From positions 561,983-625,982 of the forward strand of contig NW_017264204.1 in NCBI RefSeq assembly GCF_001619985.1: a stretch of 64,000 nt of DNA. Direction: 5' to 3'. Shown here in pieces: positions 11,901 to 23,584 of this stretch. A program made the position numbers and the translations under genes. The number at the start of each line of letters is the position of its first letter. Position 1 is the stretch's first letter. The DNA is from Xylona heveae TC161 (Eukaryota > Ascomycota > Xylonomycetes > Xylonales > Xylonaceae). Under the pieces are notes generated by a model that was not told the origin of the DNA, made no database searches, and was given only the letters and a program-made list of their open reading frames with translations.

Positions 11901-14272
11901 GTGAATAGGGGGTGACGAGGCTACGCTACAGTGACAACTTCTTGTGCAAACGGTACTCTGTGATATTAACAAACGCCAGGAGCTTGGATGGTCAGACTAC
12001 TTGATGATGATCATGAACGGGGGAACCATGCGGTGCTGTAACTGAGAGGCCTGGTCGAGGCGATGGACCACGCCAAGGATCAATAATGTGTAACAAAAGG
12101 CAGAAATGAAGAAGGTAAGGATAAGTAAGGAAGATAGCAATCAAAAGGAAACGACGAGGGGGGGAAAAGAGACCTTAGGAATGGGGTTCATGGCAAGTTA
12201 CTGTACATTATTGTACGACAATTAGCTTCGCCACAGAATGGGAAGGCTGAGAAGCGGGCGATCGGTCTGACCTCAGCGCGCAGCAAAGTACAACTTAGTG
12301 GCAGGCAGACCGGACCGGACGGTCGTGGGAGAGAAACCCCCGTTCTTGGCTTCCCAGGGACAAGGAACGACATGGAAATGGAGAACCCAATTGAAGAAGG
12401 GGAAGGAGCGACCCAAGACAAGGGAGGTGTGGGGGGGGGGGGAAGGAACAAGGAAGCCCCTCCACCCTTTCCCTCTCGTTTTCCCAAGCGGAAGGAAAGT
12501 TTGTACCTGAGACTTGGGCATCCAGCGGGCGGTACCTCTCTCATGGGCCGATTACTTGGCCAATTAAAGCGTCAACGGTTCGCCAACGGTCTGTACTAAC
12601 AACCCCCTTTTGGGTCTATGACTGAACCCGGCCGTTGTTAATCTCCCGGCTACCATCGTCTACCGAAAATCCCCCATACGGCCCTGACGGAGCAAAAATT
12701 AGAGAAGGAGCGTAGAAGCGAATAGAGAAGCGCGAGCGAAGACCCGTCGCTGGGAAGACGATACCAAGCAGACTGCACCAATGGACGACGAGTGAGTCTC
12801 TTGGCTCCTGTTGCAACAGATCCCAACTGGGGTTCTCCCCTCCCCGAAGTTCAGGTACTTTCCCTGCACTCTACTTTCCCTACCCAAATAGGCCCGTAAA
12901 CGGCAGAAAAAGAAGGCCACTGACCGTATAGCTCATTGACTCTTCCCATCTCATCTCCCTATTTACGGCACGAACAGTCAGCGCTCATTAAAAGCCTTCC
13001 ACCGCTCCTTTCCGGGATACACAAGACAATTTGCGCATTATCGATTTTTGACTTTACGTCCTTATTCGAGTATATCTCCATCCTGCAAGAGCTTCCTCTC
13101 TTACACTCTCGCCTCTCCTTGTGTGACAGGTACCTGACCGGCGAGGCTATCAATTGACGTGGGGATTCTGCTCAATCAGAGGGAGGGAAAAAAAGGCCAA
13201 TCGGCTCATCGACGATTACATTTATCCCTACGCATTGCACTCAATTCTCTTCAGCTGTTGTCTGCTGTAACCTGGTCAGAGTCGACTTGCATCGGCGACA
13301 TCTACACGATAGCACCAAACTCGGACGCGCGTGGCGGGCAGTGCCAGACCAGGTCTCGCATTATTCTCTACACCCTTGCTCACTTCCGCGCCTCACTCCG
13401 CCCGAGGAGCACCCTGTCGGCGTGTGCTGTCATAGCTGTCGTACGCACGACATAGTTTCGCAATCTTACTTGACTCACGGACGATCTCCGTTGCAACGAC
13501 AAGAAAACACCCTTTCTTCGTGGGGATACTTTTTTTTTCGGCCTGGTGCTGCGGAACCCCTCGCCGACGACGTGACGATTATCCTGACACTGCAGGAGTC
13601 CTGAGATTTTTGAGTCGCTGTCGTGCTTTGTGTGCATTGCGCGTCGTCCGCTGTTTTTCAATTTAGCACCTCGTGCTTCCCATACTTCCATTTTCGCTGC
13701 TCTGCAGCCCTGCGTGGGGATTGAACGGTGTGGCGTGCGTCACTGAGAGGTACCGCATCATCGAAGCGGAGCAGGGGCAGCGCGACTGTTGCAGCTCGTC
13801 TGCCGTCTTTCACTGCTGCACCCCATCTTATTACAGCCTGCATCACAAACTGCATACCAGCTGACCGAGGTTGTTGACCTGCCGCCGCCAATCGGGCGTC
13901 TTCAGCGCTGCACGTCTTGTTGCCTGCAGCAAACACGCGAACTTCCATTTCCCGCGCTCACCGCCGTCGTGGGGTCGACTTGGCGCAACATCCCAATAGC
14001 TGCATTGCAAGAGCCCATGAGACCCTAATGCAGAAAGTGAAGGGTCATAAAGCAATGTATTCACCGTCAATTCGCACTCATTTATGAGCGTTGAAATCAC
14101 CAAGTAATTTGCCCTCCATTTTCGCTGGACCATCTAGCAACTACAACCCTTCGGCCGCAAAACACACTAGCTTGCTTCACTATCTTCACCTCCTGCGGAT
14201 TGGGAAAATTTTGCCTCATTTTTTGAGAACCTTGCACCACGGCGAAATCGTGGTGCGCCATCATTGACAGAG
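8953..14272. other. 5.3-kb gene-free divergent intergenic region
   Basis: This lies between the start of the UCH37 gene (minus) and the start of the phospholipase C gene (plus). I see no protein family, tRNA or transposon feature. It contains the 11-mer TACCTAAGGTA at 9217-9227, TACGGAGTA at 10411-10419, a CTG/CTC run near 10515-10555 that gives a false Leu-rich frame, and a G-run near 12430-12441. From about 12,950 to 14,270 the plus strand is rich in CT, consistent with a long promoter and 5' UTR of the phospholipase C gene. Short lineage-specific or non-coding genes cannot be excluded. Confidence 0.45.
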
Positions 14273-17200
14273 ATGACCACCTTGGCAACGACGCCATCAC
14301 CGGCGTTGTCACCAAACGTCATGACATCTTACCCGCCCAATTCACCATCTCCTTTTTCCCAACGAACAATAAAACAACATCTGAATACCGCAATATCTCC
14401 TGCCTCCACACCAGTGCCTCTCGACCCCCTCTCTCTCTCCCCTTCGGCAACGATTTCCGCTTCTCTCTCCCCACATTTGAGCGCCAATGGGTCACTCAAT
14501 TCCTCTCCAGAGGGCCCGCGTGGTCGTGTGCTCTCGCCGAGTATGACGCCGGCCGCTTTACAGCTTCCAGAATCCTTGCTCGGCGTCTCCTCGACCCCAC
14601 CAAGCGCCATGAGCGATGCTGTAGCGATGAGCAAGAGTCCCGGCTTGATCCGGCGTATTTCTCGTGGCGCCGCCAACAAATTGACGCGGCGCCGTCCGTC
14701 TTCTGTAAACCCTAGTCGACGAGACCGCAGTACCGGTCCCGTCATCATGCGTCGCCGAAGCGACAGTAAAGGTGGGCCAGATACGGTCGCCAGCGCAATT
14801 GATTTGGGGGTGGAAGACGGTGACGAAGAGGCAGTGGATGACGAACACATTCCTATGGGACCTGAGACCAAATCACGTTCAGCTCGTCCCTCTGCCGCTG
14901 CCTATGTTTCGGAGCTTACAACTGAAGGAGGGATCGCTCCTGTCATACCTTCTGTGCTCCTCCTAGGCACAACTCTTGTCAAGGTCACAAAGAAGAAGAG
15001 AAAAACTCTCAAATTCGTCCTTGACACGGATTCAGCCAAGGTCTACTGGGACCCGTCGAGACCTGCGAAAAGGTTTTATATTGATGACGTCAAAGAAATT
15101 CGAACCGGCGCGGATGCTCGCAATTATCGAGAAGAATTTCAGGTGCCTGCAGAGCAGGAATCAAGATTCTTCACCATCATCTATTCTGATCATGACAGAT
15201 CTAAAGGCCGTCCTATCAAGACCATGCATCTTATTGCACCAAACGACTATGTCTTTGACTTGTGGACAACCACGCTCGAGAACATCTCCCGCTACCGAAT
15301 CGACATGATGGCTGGCGTGGCCGGAATTGGCGAGAAGAAAATCCGAGCTCATTGGAGACGCGAAATGCTGAAACTATTTGGCACGGCGCCACATGCCGAG
15401 GAAGACGAGAAGATGGGCCTCGAAGGGGTGGAGAGACTTTGCTGGAGTCTGCATATTAATTGTTCGCGAGAACTTATTCGAGCCCAATTTTTCAAGGCAG
15501 ACAAGCACAAGACCGGCTATCTTGACTATGACGGGTTTAAGGATTTTGTTCGCTTACTCAAAGAGAGGCGAGATGTTCGAGAGCTTTACCAGTCTCTTGT
15601 CCCCCAAGGTGTCGATGGTTTTGACCTTTCTCAGTTCCTTGGCTTTCTGCGCGACGAGCAAAGGATTGATGTCGAATCACGCAGATCCGAATGGGAAAAG
15701 ATTTTCGAAAGACTTGCTAGGAAGAGCAAGTGTCGGACATTGCAGCAGCAAGACGGAGGAGATACGGCAGAGTCTCGAATGGACTTTGATACATTTTCAG
15801 CTTTCCTCTCTTCAGCGTACAACTCAGTCTTGGAGATTGGTGATCCAGACGCGAAGCTGACTCGCCCTCTGAATGAATACTTCATCTCAAGCTCCCACAA
15901 TACTTATTTGCTAGGGAGACAGGTCGCTGGCGAATCGAGCCCTGAAGCTTATATTAGCGCTCTTCAGCGCGGCTGCCGCTGCGTCGAAGTGGACTGTTGG
16001 GATGGTGCGGATGGTCGTCCTGTGGTCTTGCATGGCCGAACATTGACGTCGAAAGTGCTCTTCTCTGATTGTATAAGCGTCATTGGAAAGTACGCCTTCG
16101 TATCTTCTCCTTATCCTCTGATCATCTCTCTCGAAGTCCACTGTAACCCCGAGCAACAATTGGTAATGGCGGAGACGATGAAATCAATCCTGGGAGATCG
16201 ATTGCTTCTTGAGCCATTCATGACGAACTCTTTGCTCCTTCCGTCTCCCGAGGAGCTCAAATATCGCATATTGATCAAAGTGAAGGCTGCGGATGAGCCC
16301 GACGACACTCAACTCATGCCTGAAACTCCAGCGAGGAGGCAACGAAGCTTTAGCTCGCCGTTTACGCGCCCAGTATGGATTGATAACTCTCAGATCCCTA
16401 GTCTACCTCTGATACCAAGCGGGTCATCGATCACTCCCTCGGATCGTTCTTCGTCTCACACTGGCCCTGGAAAAGGCTCCATAACTGGAGGGACTGGAAC
16501 TAGTACTAGCAGCGCTACCGATGATAGCGATACCGCCACTGGCAGTCACAATTCTGAAAAGAGGGAAAAGAGGAAAAGAAGCAAGATCATCAAACCTCTA
16601 GGTGATCTGGGAGTCTACACCCGTGGGCAGAAGTATTTCAGTTTTGCGCTACCGGAGAGCAAGAGCTACAATCATGTCTTCTCTTTTGCGGAACGTACCT
16701 TTGAAAATCTTTGTCGAGATCAGGATAATAAATCGCAACTCGAAAGACATAATATGCGCTACCTCATGCGGGTGTACCCGTCTGGTTATCGGATCAGCTC
16801 CTCCAACTTTGATCCCAACAAATTCTGGCGTCGAGGCGTACAGATGGTGGCTCTCAACTGGCAGACGTATGACTTGGGCACTCAGATGAATGATGCCATG
16901 TTCGCAGCCGGTATTGACCGGACCGGTTACGTCTTGAAACCCAAGGAGCTTCGGCAGTCAAAATTGGCTCTGGAATTACTCGACACACCTGACGCCATCC
17001 GTACCAAGAAACATAAGAAGGTGGTTAGATTCTCCCTAGATGTCATCTCTGCTCAGCAGCTTCCGCGGCCTCGGGGTATGAGCTCCGAGGAAAGCATCGA
17101 CCCATATGTTCAGATTGAAATCTTCAGCGCGGATGATAAAGCCAAAGGTATTGCATCAGGTGAAGGTGGTTTGGATGCATCGGCGCGGAATGGCATGTCC

Positions 17201-17626
17201 GGTATCGGCTCACCTCATCGTCGTCGTACCAAAATCATTCAAGGCAACGGTTACAATCCCATTTTCAACGATACTTTTAAAGTCTCCCTTGAGACAAAAT
17301 TTCCTAGCCTTATCTTCGTTCGCTGGACTGTCTGGAATTCTAATGACGGTCGAAACTACAACAACAATGGAGTTGCTCTGGCTACGTTCACTGCCAAGCT
17401 AAGCAGCCTCCAAGAAGGATACCGTCATCTTCCATTGTACGATTCGAACGGCGAAGAGTTTTTGTTCTCAACACTATTCTGTCGTATCAAGAAGGAAGAC
17501 GTGATTTCCGTGGAAAGGGAGGACGAGAAATCGGGCCGAGTAGCGTCAATTCGTCAATTTGGCCGTTCTGTTTTTGGTCGCACGCGATCCGTGGAACGCA
17601 AACCTATCATTGAAGAGGATCGGTAA
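14273..17626 (+). CDS. plc1: Phosphoinositide-specific phospholipase C (delta-type)
   Basis: A single uninterrupted exon encodes 1117 residues. The first ATG of the frame (14273) is used; the open frame extends three codons further upstream without an ATG. Domains in order are: a Ser/Pro-rich N-terminus (1-215); a PH-like domain (about 220-340, starting near SVLLLGTTLVKV); EF-hand-like helices with the loop DKHKTGYLDYDGF (about 410-425); the catalytic X box (about 535-680) with the two His motifs SSSHNTYLLG and VVLHGRTLTS and the metal-binding EVDCWDG; a Ser/Thr-rich X-Y linker; the Y box (about 775-895, SGYRISSSNFDPNKFWRRG, VALNWQTYD); and a C2 domain (about 915-1085, DPYVQIEIF). The family cleaves PI(4,5)P2 to IP3 and diacylglycerol in a calcium-dependent way at membranes. 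The residues needed for catalysis are present. Confidence 0.96.
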   Translation: MTTLATTPSPALSPNVMTSYPPNSPSPFSQRTIKQHLNTAISPASTPVPLDPLSLSPSATISASLSPHLSANGSLNSSPEGPRGRVLSPSMTPAALQLPESLLGVSSTPPSAMSDAVAMSKSPGLIRRISRGAANKLTRRRPSSVNPSRRDRSTGPVIMRRRSDSKGGPDTVASAIDLGVEDGDEEAVDDEHIPMGPETKSRSARPSAAAYVSELTTEGGIAPVIPSVLLLGTTLVKVTKKKRKTLKFVLDTDSAKVYWDPSRPAKRFYIDDVKEIRTGADARNYREEFQVPAEQESRFFTIIYSDHDRSKGRPIKTMHLIAPNDYVFDLWTTTLENISRYRIDMMAGVAGIGEKKIRAHWRREMLKLFGTAPHAEEDEKMGLEGVERLCWSLHINCSRELIRAQFFKADKHKTGYLDYDGFKDFVRLLKERRDVRELYQSLVPQGVDGFDLSQFLGFLRDEQRIDVESRRSEWEKIFERLARKSKCRTLQQQDGGDTAESRMDFDTFSAFLSSAYNSVLEIGDPDAKLTRPLNEYFISSSHNTYLLGRQVAGESSPEAYISALQRGCRCVEVDCWDGADGRPVVLHGRTLTSKVLFSDCISVIGKYAFVSSPYPLIISLEVHCNPEQQLVMAETMKSILGDRLLLEPFMTNSLLLPSPEELKYRILIKVKAADEPDDTQLMPETPARRQRSFSSPFTRPVWIDNSQIPSLPLIPSGSSITPSDRSSSHTGPGKGSITGGTGTSTSSATDDSDTATGSHNSEKREKRKRSKIIKPLGDLGVYTRGQKYFSFALPESKSYNHVFSFAERTFENLCRDQDNKSQLERHNMRYLMRVYPSGYRISSSNFDPNKFWRRGVQMVALNWQTYDLGTQMNDAMFAAGIDRTGYVLKPKELRQSKLALELLDTPDAIRTKKHKKVVRFSLDVISAQQLPRPRGMSSEESIDPYVQIEIFSADDKAKGIASGEGGLDASARNGMSGIGSPHRRRTKIIQGNGYNPIFNDTFKVSLETKFPSLIFVRWTVWNSNDGRNYNNNGVALATFTAKLSSLQEGYRHLPLYDSNGEEFLFSTLFCRIKKEDVISVEREDEKSGRVASIRQFGRSVFGRTRSVERKPIIEEDR

Positions 17627-18525
17627 CCAATGCTCATAGAGTGGCATGGTCACCTGTTTCCTCCGTCCACGAAGTTTTCACATTTCATACTTGCAATTCT
17701 TTTCATTTTGTATTCCGTCTTTACGGTAATACCTCTATTTTCAAGATACCCCACAAATTTTTTTTATATCTTTTTTCACTGTCGTTTGTCCTGTTCCGAT
17801 TCATCTTATTTCACAACGGATTCACATACCCACATTTGCTAGGGCAGATGGTGGGCATGGTAAACTGGAGTTTCATCAGCTTTTATCAGCCGCGTTTCTC
17901 TATGCAGAAAGGACGGAAAGAGCCAAGACAATTGGGATTGTTTCACCACAGCGATACTGGGTGATTGCATATTTGCATCTAGTCCCTAAGGAGTTTTATT
18001 CTTTCGATTTTCTCACATTTCGGTATTCAGCCTTCTGGTTCCTTCACTTTTATCGGTCATTTGACCTTGTTTTCATTTGGCCATCTCGAGGTCGATTTAG
18101 GTCCCTCAGCTAGGGGAATAGTGATGGAGTTTTCTTGGAAGGATCATATCAAGCATTCGCTCAGAGTTTCATCTGCTTATTGATATGCCAGCTGGTCTGG
18201 CTCAGCCTCTCGCTACTCAAATTTCCTTTCAATCTTGATACCATGGCTTATTCAATTATATAGCACACCGGCTTCACATCATCGAGGTGCCTTAGCAATA
18301 CAATGAATACAAGCCCAGTCATTATTATGACAGAGCGATGTGTAACTCTCTTTTGTGCACAGTTCATTGAAAAGGATAATAAGATGCCGTTCCACTTTTC
18401 AGTAATGATAGATACGTCAAAACAATTCCCTGATTTACGCCGTGAAAACACCCCGTCATTATCCCGCTCCTGTAAACCCATAAAATACACGAATTTCTTC
18501 AGACATGGGCCGATGCAAATATCAA
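17627..18525. other. Convergent 3' intergenic region (PLC / IMP4)
   Basis: This AT-rich stretch lies between two converging genes and should contain both 3' UTRs. It has T-runs just after the PLC stop. No open frame here has recognisable protein content. Confidence 0.5.
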
Positions 18526-19485
18526 TTAAAGGTAGTCCTTCTTCTTAGCCGTCCTCGTGTATTGGTTCATGTGCCACTCTACATCGCCGTCCTTGTTCTC
18601 CAATGTGCCGCCCCGGATCTCGAAAAGTCGCATCGTCATGCGGGGTCCCACCTCGGCGAGTTCGACAGATTGGTACCCAGTCTTGACAAAAACGTGATGT
18701 CGCACTTCGATGCTGTCCTCGATATTCTTGAACGTAACCACCCGGTTACCGACCCGTGGGCCGTCTCGCGGCGGGAAGAGATGCTTGAGGATTTTTACTA
18801 CTCGCTGGCCTAGCCGACTTGTGAATCCTTCAAAGATGAGATGAGGGTAGCTCTCGGAGACAGTTCCTCTGGCCGCACCGGGAATGTCATGTCGCAATAC
18901 GACATTATGCAGGGAAAAAGATGCCGTCGGTCCATGAGGAAAATGTGAAACAGTCAGAGCGGTAGGCGTGCCTCGATGCTCATGTAATAGGATAATGTCC
19001 GAGAGACCTGAGGTGTTTGCCGACTGAACCAGATTCGGCAGAATCAGGTTGCCACGATTCAGTCTGATAGCGGTCGGCAGAAGCAAACGGATCTCCTTGG
19101 CAAAAGAGGACAGTCGCGAAGAGGGATCTCTTGAAGTGGTCACCAAGACTCTGGGATCGACAACGCCGCTGAGTTGCGCATATTCGTCGTCGAGCTCAAG
19201 CTCTTCCTCCGCGGTTCGGTCCGCACGCGATTCGTCATATTGGAAATCCTTTCGCAGCTCTTTATCGTTGGCAATTTCCGCTGGCAATGGCTTGCCGCTG
19301 GCCAGCGAGGCCTTTAATTTTGCACGCTTCTCCGCTATCTCCGCATCACGAAGGGTGAGAGCACGCCGGTAGAGGTAGTCGCGGCGTTCGCGAGCTTGGC
19401 GGCGCTGTTGAATACAGCAAATTCCAGGTCAGTTCAACTGAAACATCCCGGGAAGACCAAGAAGAAGCCGGACACTTACAATCAT
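18526..19485 (-). CDS. IMP4: Imp4, U3 snoRNP Brix-domain protein
   Basis: Two minus-strand exons: a 6-nt first exon holding only ATGATT (19480-19485) and 18526-19404, joined across a 75-nt GTAAGT...CAG intron at phase 0. The product is 294 residues. The join gives [20 protein letters not shown], the conserved Imp4 start (the tiny exon supplies Met-Ile). The Brix domain follows (about 80-265), with [39 protein letters not shown] and [17 protein letters not shown], and ends in a basic tail. Imp4 acts in the nucleolus with U3 snoRNA, Mpp10 and Imp3 in early 18S pre-rRNA processing. Without the 6-nt exon no in-frame ATG precedes the conserved sequence, so the exon is well supported. The gene is head to head with UPF1. 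Confidence 0.95.
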
Positions 19486-20157
19486 GATGGTGATGGGAGG
19501 TGATAAGTTTGTATGTTTGTCCGTTTAGGTGCAGGAAGGCCGAACTTTGTCTAGAAAGGCAGTCCCTCCAGAAAAATTTAAGCGAGAATCTTACGGGCGG
19601 TCAACGGCCTTTCGGCGGGAATTCATATCTAATCAGATACTTTACGATCTAGTAGGGGAACCTAGAAGAGTAAGAATTATTGCGAGGAAAACAAGTACTC
19701 AGGACTTTAGATCTCGTAGTGGAAGTCTACGCCGCGTCGGACTAGGAAATCCCCTCGGGCAACATTAAGCAACATCTAAATGTTACATCGCCATCGTCTT
19801 TAGATGCCCACGCATCTTTCACTTTGACTTCTTTGGGATTTGTTGCAACTGGGCCTGTTCATAGACTTAGTTGTATCTTATTTATTTTGGCCGGCGAGTT
19901 TACTGCAAAGGTCAGATTCATAACCTCTGGTTGGATCATCCATTCCTTTCTCTGGCCCAAGCGGCATCTGGGTGAATCCTGACAACCGACACCGCCACCA
20001 AGAAATAAATACATGAAATCTGTTCAGAAGACGATTTGACGGAGTTGAACAAATTTCTTATTCTCCTCTATCATACTTATACGTCCTCTGGAAACATCGA
20101 ATCAAAACTGCACACCGAATACGTTTACTCCGAAACCGCGGCCTTGATACGGCTACG
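19486..20157. promoter_or_regulatory. Shared divergent promoter region, IMP4 / UPF1
   Basis: The 672 nt between the IMP4 and UPF1 start codons must hold both promoters. I see no clear TATA box. No open reading frame in the stretch is convincing. Co-regulation of the pair is inference from the arrangement only. Confidence 0.5.
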
Positions 20158-23100
20158 ATGGAAGGGGCTTTCACCCATCTGGGGAATCATTTGATCTCCG
20201 ACTCAGCGTCGACTATCAATGCTGGCGATGACCTCTCGACTATTGACCCCGATGATTCCATATTAGATAGAGAATATGGGCGTGGAAATATTGGTGGCGG
20301 GCCGCGACGGCGACGCCACGACGATGAGGACACGGAACTGTTTGACGACGATGACATGGAAAGTATGGCCAGCATGCCTGTAGATGGCAGGAACGGCAAG
20401 GCTGGCATGAAGATCGAAGAAGAAAAAGAGCTGCCGCCACATGCTTGCGCGTGAGTACCCCAAAGATGCTTCGGATATCCCTATGGTGTCCGGGGCGACA
20501 ATTGCCACAAAAGACATTGATAAGCTAATAATTATTTTTTTCTCCGTTGGTTTTTACAGATATTGCGGTATTCACAATACTAGCAGCGTCGTCAAATGCT
20601 TAAGCTGTAGCAAATGGTTTTGCAGCGCTCGTGGCAACACATCGTCTTCGCATATTGTCAACCATCTAGTGAGAGCGCGTCACAAGGAGGTGCAGCTTCA
20701 CCCTGCGTCGTCGTTGGGTGATACTGTGTTGGAATGCTATAACTGCGGAACGAAGAACGTCTTTCTACTAGGATTCATCCCTGCGAAATCGGATACTGTC
20801 GTGGTTCTACTCTGTCGACAACCTTGCGCGTCCATGCCGTCAACAAAGGACATGAATTGGGACACGTCTCGGTGGCAACCTTTGATTGAAGATAGATCAT
20901 TTCTGCCTTGGCTAGTAGCCGCGCCCACCGACCATGAGCAGCTCCGCGCGCGCCATTTGTCGCCTCAAATGATTGCAAAGCTGGAGGAGATGTGGAAGGA
21001 AAATGCGAATGCAACAGTAGCCGATTTGGAAAAGACAGGCGGAGCGGACGATGAACCTGCGCCGGTTCTTCTTCGATACGACGATGCCTATCAGTATCAA
21101 AACGTTTTTGGTCCCCTTGTGAAGATTGAGGCCGACTACGATCGCAAGCTCAAGGAATCTCAGTCCCAGGATAACCTAATCGTGCGATGGGACTTTGGTT
21201 TGAATAACAAACACCTTGCCAGCTTTGTTCTTCCCAAGCTCGAGTTGGGCGACGTCAAACTTGCGGTCGGGGATGAGATGCGCCTTCGTTACACGGGCGA
21301 GCTGAGACCTCACTGGGAGGGTGTTGGGTACGTTATCAAGGTACCTAACAACCAATCCGATGAAGTGACTATCGAGTTGCGCACCAAGGGAGACCATAAG
21401 TCGGTTCCAACCGACTGCACTCACAATTTCACCGCCGATTATGTATGGAAAGCCACATCTTTTGACCGAATGCAATTGGCCATGAAGACTTTCGCTGTCG
21501 ATGAATTGAGCGTCTCTGGCTACATTTTCCACCGCCTGCTCGGTCACGAGGTCGCTGCAGCTCCGATGAAGACGCAGCTCCCCAAGAAGTTCAGCGTCCC
21601 CGGTCTTCCAGAGTTGAACGGTAGTCAGATTCACGCCGTGAAGAGCGTTCTTCAAAAGCCCCTGAGTTTGATTCAAGGTCCTCCTGGAACAGGCAAGACG
21701 GTGACGTCTGCGACAATCATCTACCACCTCGCCAAGATTAATGGCGGTCAGGTTCTTGTATGCGCACCATCTAACGTTGCTGTTGACCAGCTTTGCGAGA
21801 GAGTCCATCGCACCGGACTGAAGACGGTTCGTGTGACTGCCAAATCGAGGGAGGATGTGGAATCCCCCGTTCGGTTCTTGTCTCTTCATGAGCAGGTTCG
21901 ACTTAATGACAGCAATGTTGAATTGACCAAGCTCAATCAGCTGAAGAGTGAATTGGGTGAACTGTCGAGCCAGGACGAGAAAAAATTTAAGCAATTGACT
22001 CGTGCGGCCGAACGGGAGATTTTGGCCAATGCTGATGTCATCTGCTGCACCTGCGTGGGCGCTGGTGACCCGCGACTTGCGAAATTCAAGTTCAGAACTG
22101 TCCTCATTGACGAATCTACTCAGTCCGCAGAACCAGAGTGTATGATTCCGTTGGTCCTCGGCTGCAAGCAGGTTGTACTTGTTGGTGATCACCAGCAGCT
22201 TGGACCAGTCATTATGAACAAGAAGGCAGCCAAGGCAGGTCTCAACCAGTCTCTGTTTGAGCGTCTAGTTATCCTAGGCTGCGCCCCAATTCGACTGAAT
22301 GTGCAGTACCGTATGCACCCATGTCTGTCCGACTTTCCCTCAAACATGTTCTACGAAGGGTCTCTGCAGAATGGCATCACTATGCATCAACGACTTCGTC
22401 GGGACGTAGACTTTCCCTGGCCAGTTGCAGATTCTCCGATGATGTTCTGGTCCAATCTGGGCAACGAAGAGATTTCCGCTTCGGGTACATCCTATCTTAA
22501 CAGGACCGAAGCATCCAACGTGGAGAAGATCATTACTCGCTTTTTCAAAGCCGGCGTGCAACCTCAGGACATTGGTATTATTACTCCTTATGAAGGCCAG
22601 CGGAGTTTCGTGGTTTCGTCAATGCAGGCGAACGGAACCTTCAAGAAGGAAAATTACAAGGAGATTGAAGTTGCTTCGGTGGATGCCTTCCAGGGTCGTG
22701 AAAAGGATTATATTGTTTTGTCCTGCGTGCGTTCAAACGATCATCAGGGCATTGGATTCTTGAGCGATCCGCGCCGTCTCAATGTCGCGCTCACTCGTGC
22801 CCGGTATGGTCTAGTGATCCTTGGCAATCCCAAGGTTCTTTCGAAACATCCCTTGTGGCATTACCTCTTGATGCATTTCAAGGAGCGCAATTGTCTGGTT
22901 GAAGGACCTCTTTCCAACCTGCAAGTGTCTCTCCTCCAGTTTAGCCGCCCCAAGCACAGCTACCGCGGCCCTCAGCGCTACCAGATGTCATATGCGAACA
23001 ACCTCGGTTCTGGTCAAGGTGCTCGCAATGGTGCCAATGGACGGAACGCACGGCAAGAGTACAACGACACGGGCTCTGCAATTGGCTACATTCCCGACGA

Positions 23101-23584
23101 CGTTTCCTCAGTACATTCTTCTGCCTTGGGAGGTGTTGGTGTCCCGTCTGCGTATCCTTCAATCTTCTCCAGCTTCACCGATGCATGGCCTGCTTTGAGT
23201 TCTGCCCGCGGCGGACTTGGTGGACCCAAGGGTCGCATGAACGGTGGTGGTCCTGGAAGCATCGCGGGCGAGTCTATTGCAGCAAGTGAATTGACTGATA
23301 CCAATGGCATCGATGGTAAGGGCGTAGCTCAAGGCGGTGTCACCCTCGGCGGTGGCGTCAGTCTCAACGACCTTGGCAAGCAAACCTCGTTGAGCCAGTC
23401 GGACCGTTTGAAGCGCTACGTGGAATCCAGCGGCCGTGCCAATGAGACTGGAAGTGTGTTTGGAGGTAGCTCAACCGGCATGTTAGGAGGTCGGATTCCC
23501 CGTGGCGGCACCTTTGACGACGACGATGTACGAAGCGTTTCGACCGCCTTTGCCAGCCAGATTGGCTTAGGGAACTACGATTGA
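20158..23584 (+). CDS. UPF1: Upf1/Nam7 RNA helicase, nonsense-mediated decay
   Basis: Two exons (20158-20450 and 20560-23584; 109-nt intron) encode 1105 residues. The join restores [15 protein letters not shown], the first zinc-binding Cys pair. The Cys/His-rich domain (about 95-220) binds Upf2. The superfamily 1 helicase core follows, with Walker A GPPGTGKT (about 470), Walker B-type [12 protein letters not shown] (about 615), [15 protein letters not shown], and the 3' motifs [18 protein letters not shown] and [12 protein letters not shown]. The C-terminal 200 residues are Gly/Asn/Ser-rich and include [12 protein letters not shown], resembling the SQ-containing tails phosphorylated in animal UPF1. 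The family acts in the cytoplasm, using ATP to remodel mRNPs on transcripts with premature stops. The acidic N-terminal extension before the zinc domain ([12 protein letters not shown]) is unusually acidic but typical of fungal orthologues. Confidence 0.97.

Noticed and set aside
12188-12599. Overlapping frames on both strands around a G-run
   Set aside because: They translate low-complexity Gly/Pro stretches caused by the G-run and have no conserved content.
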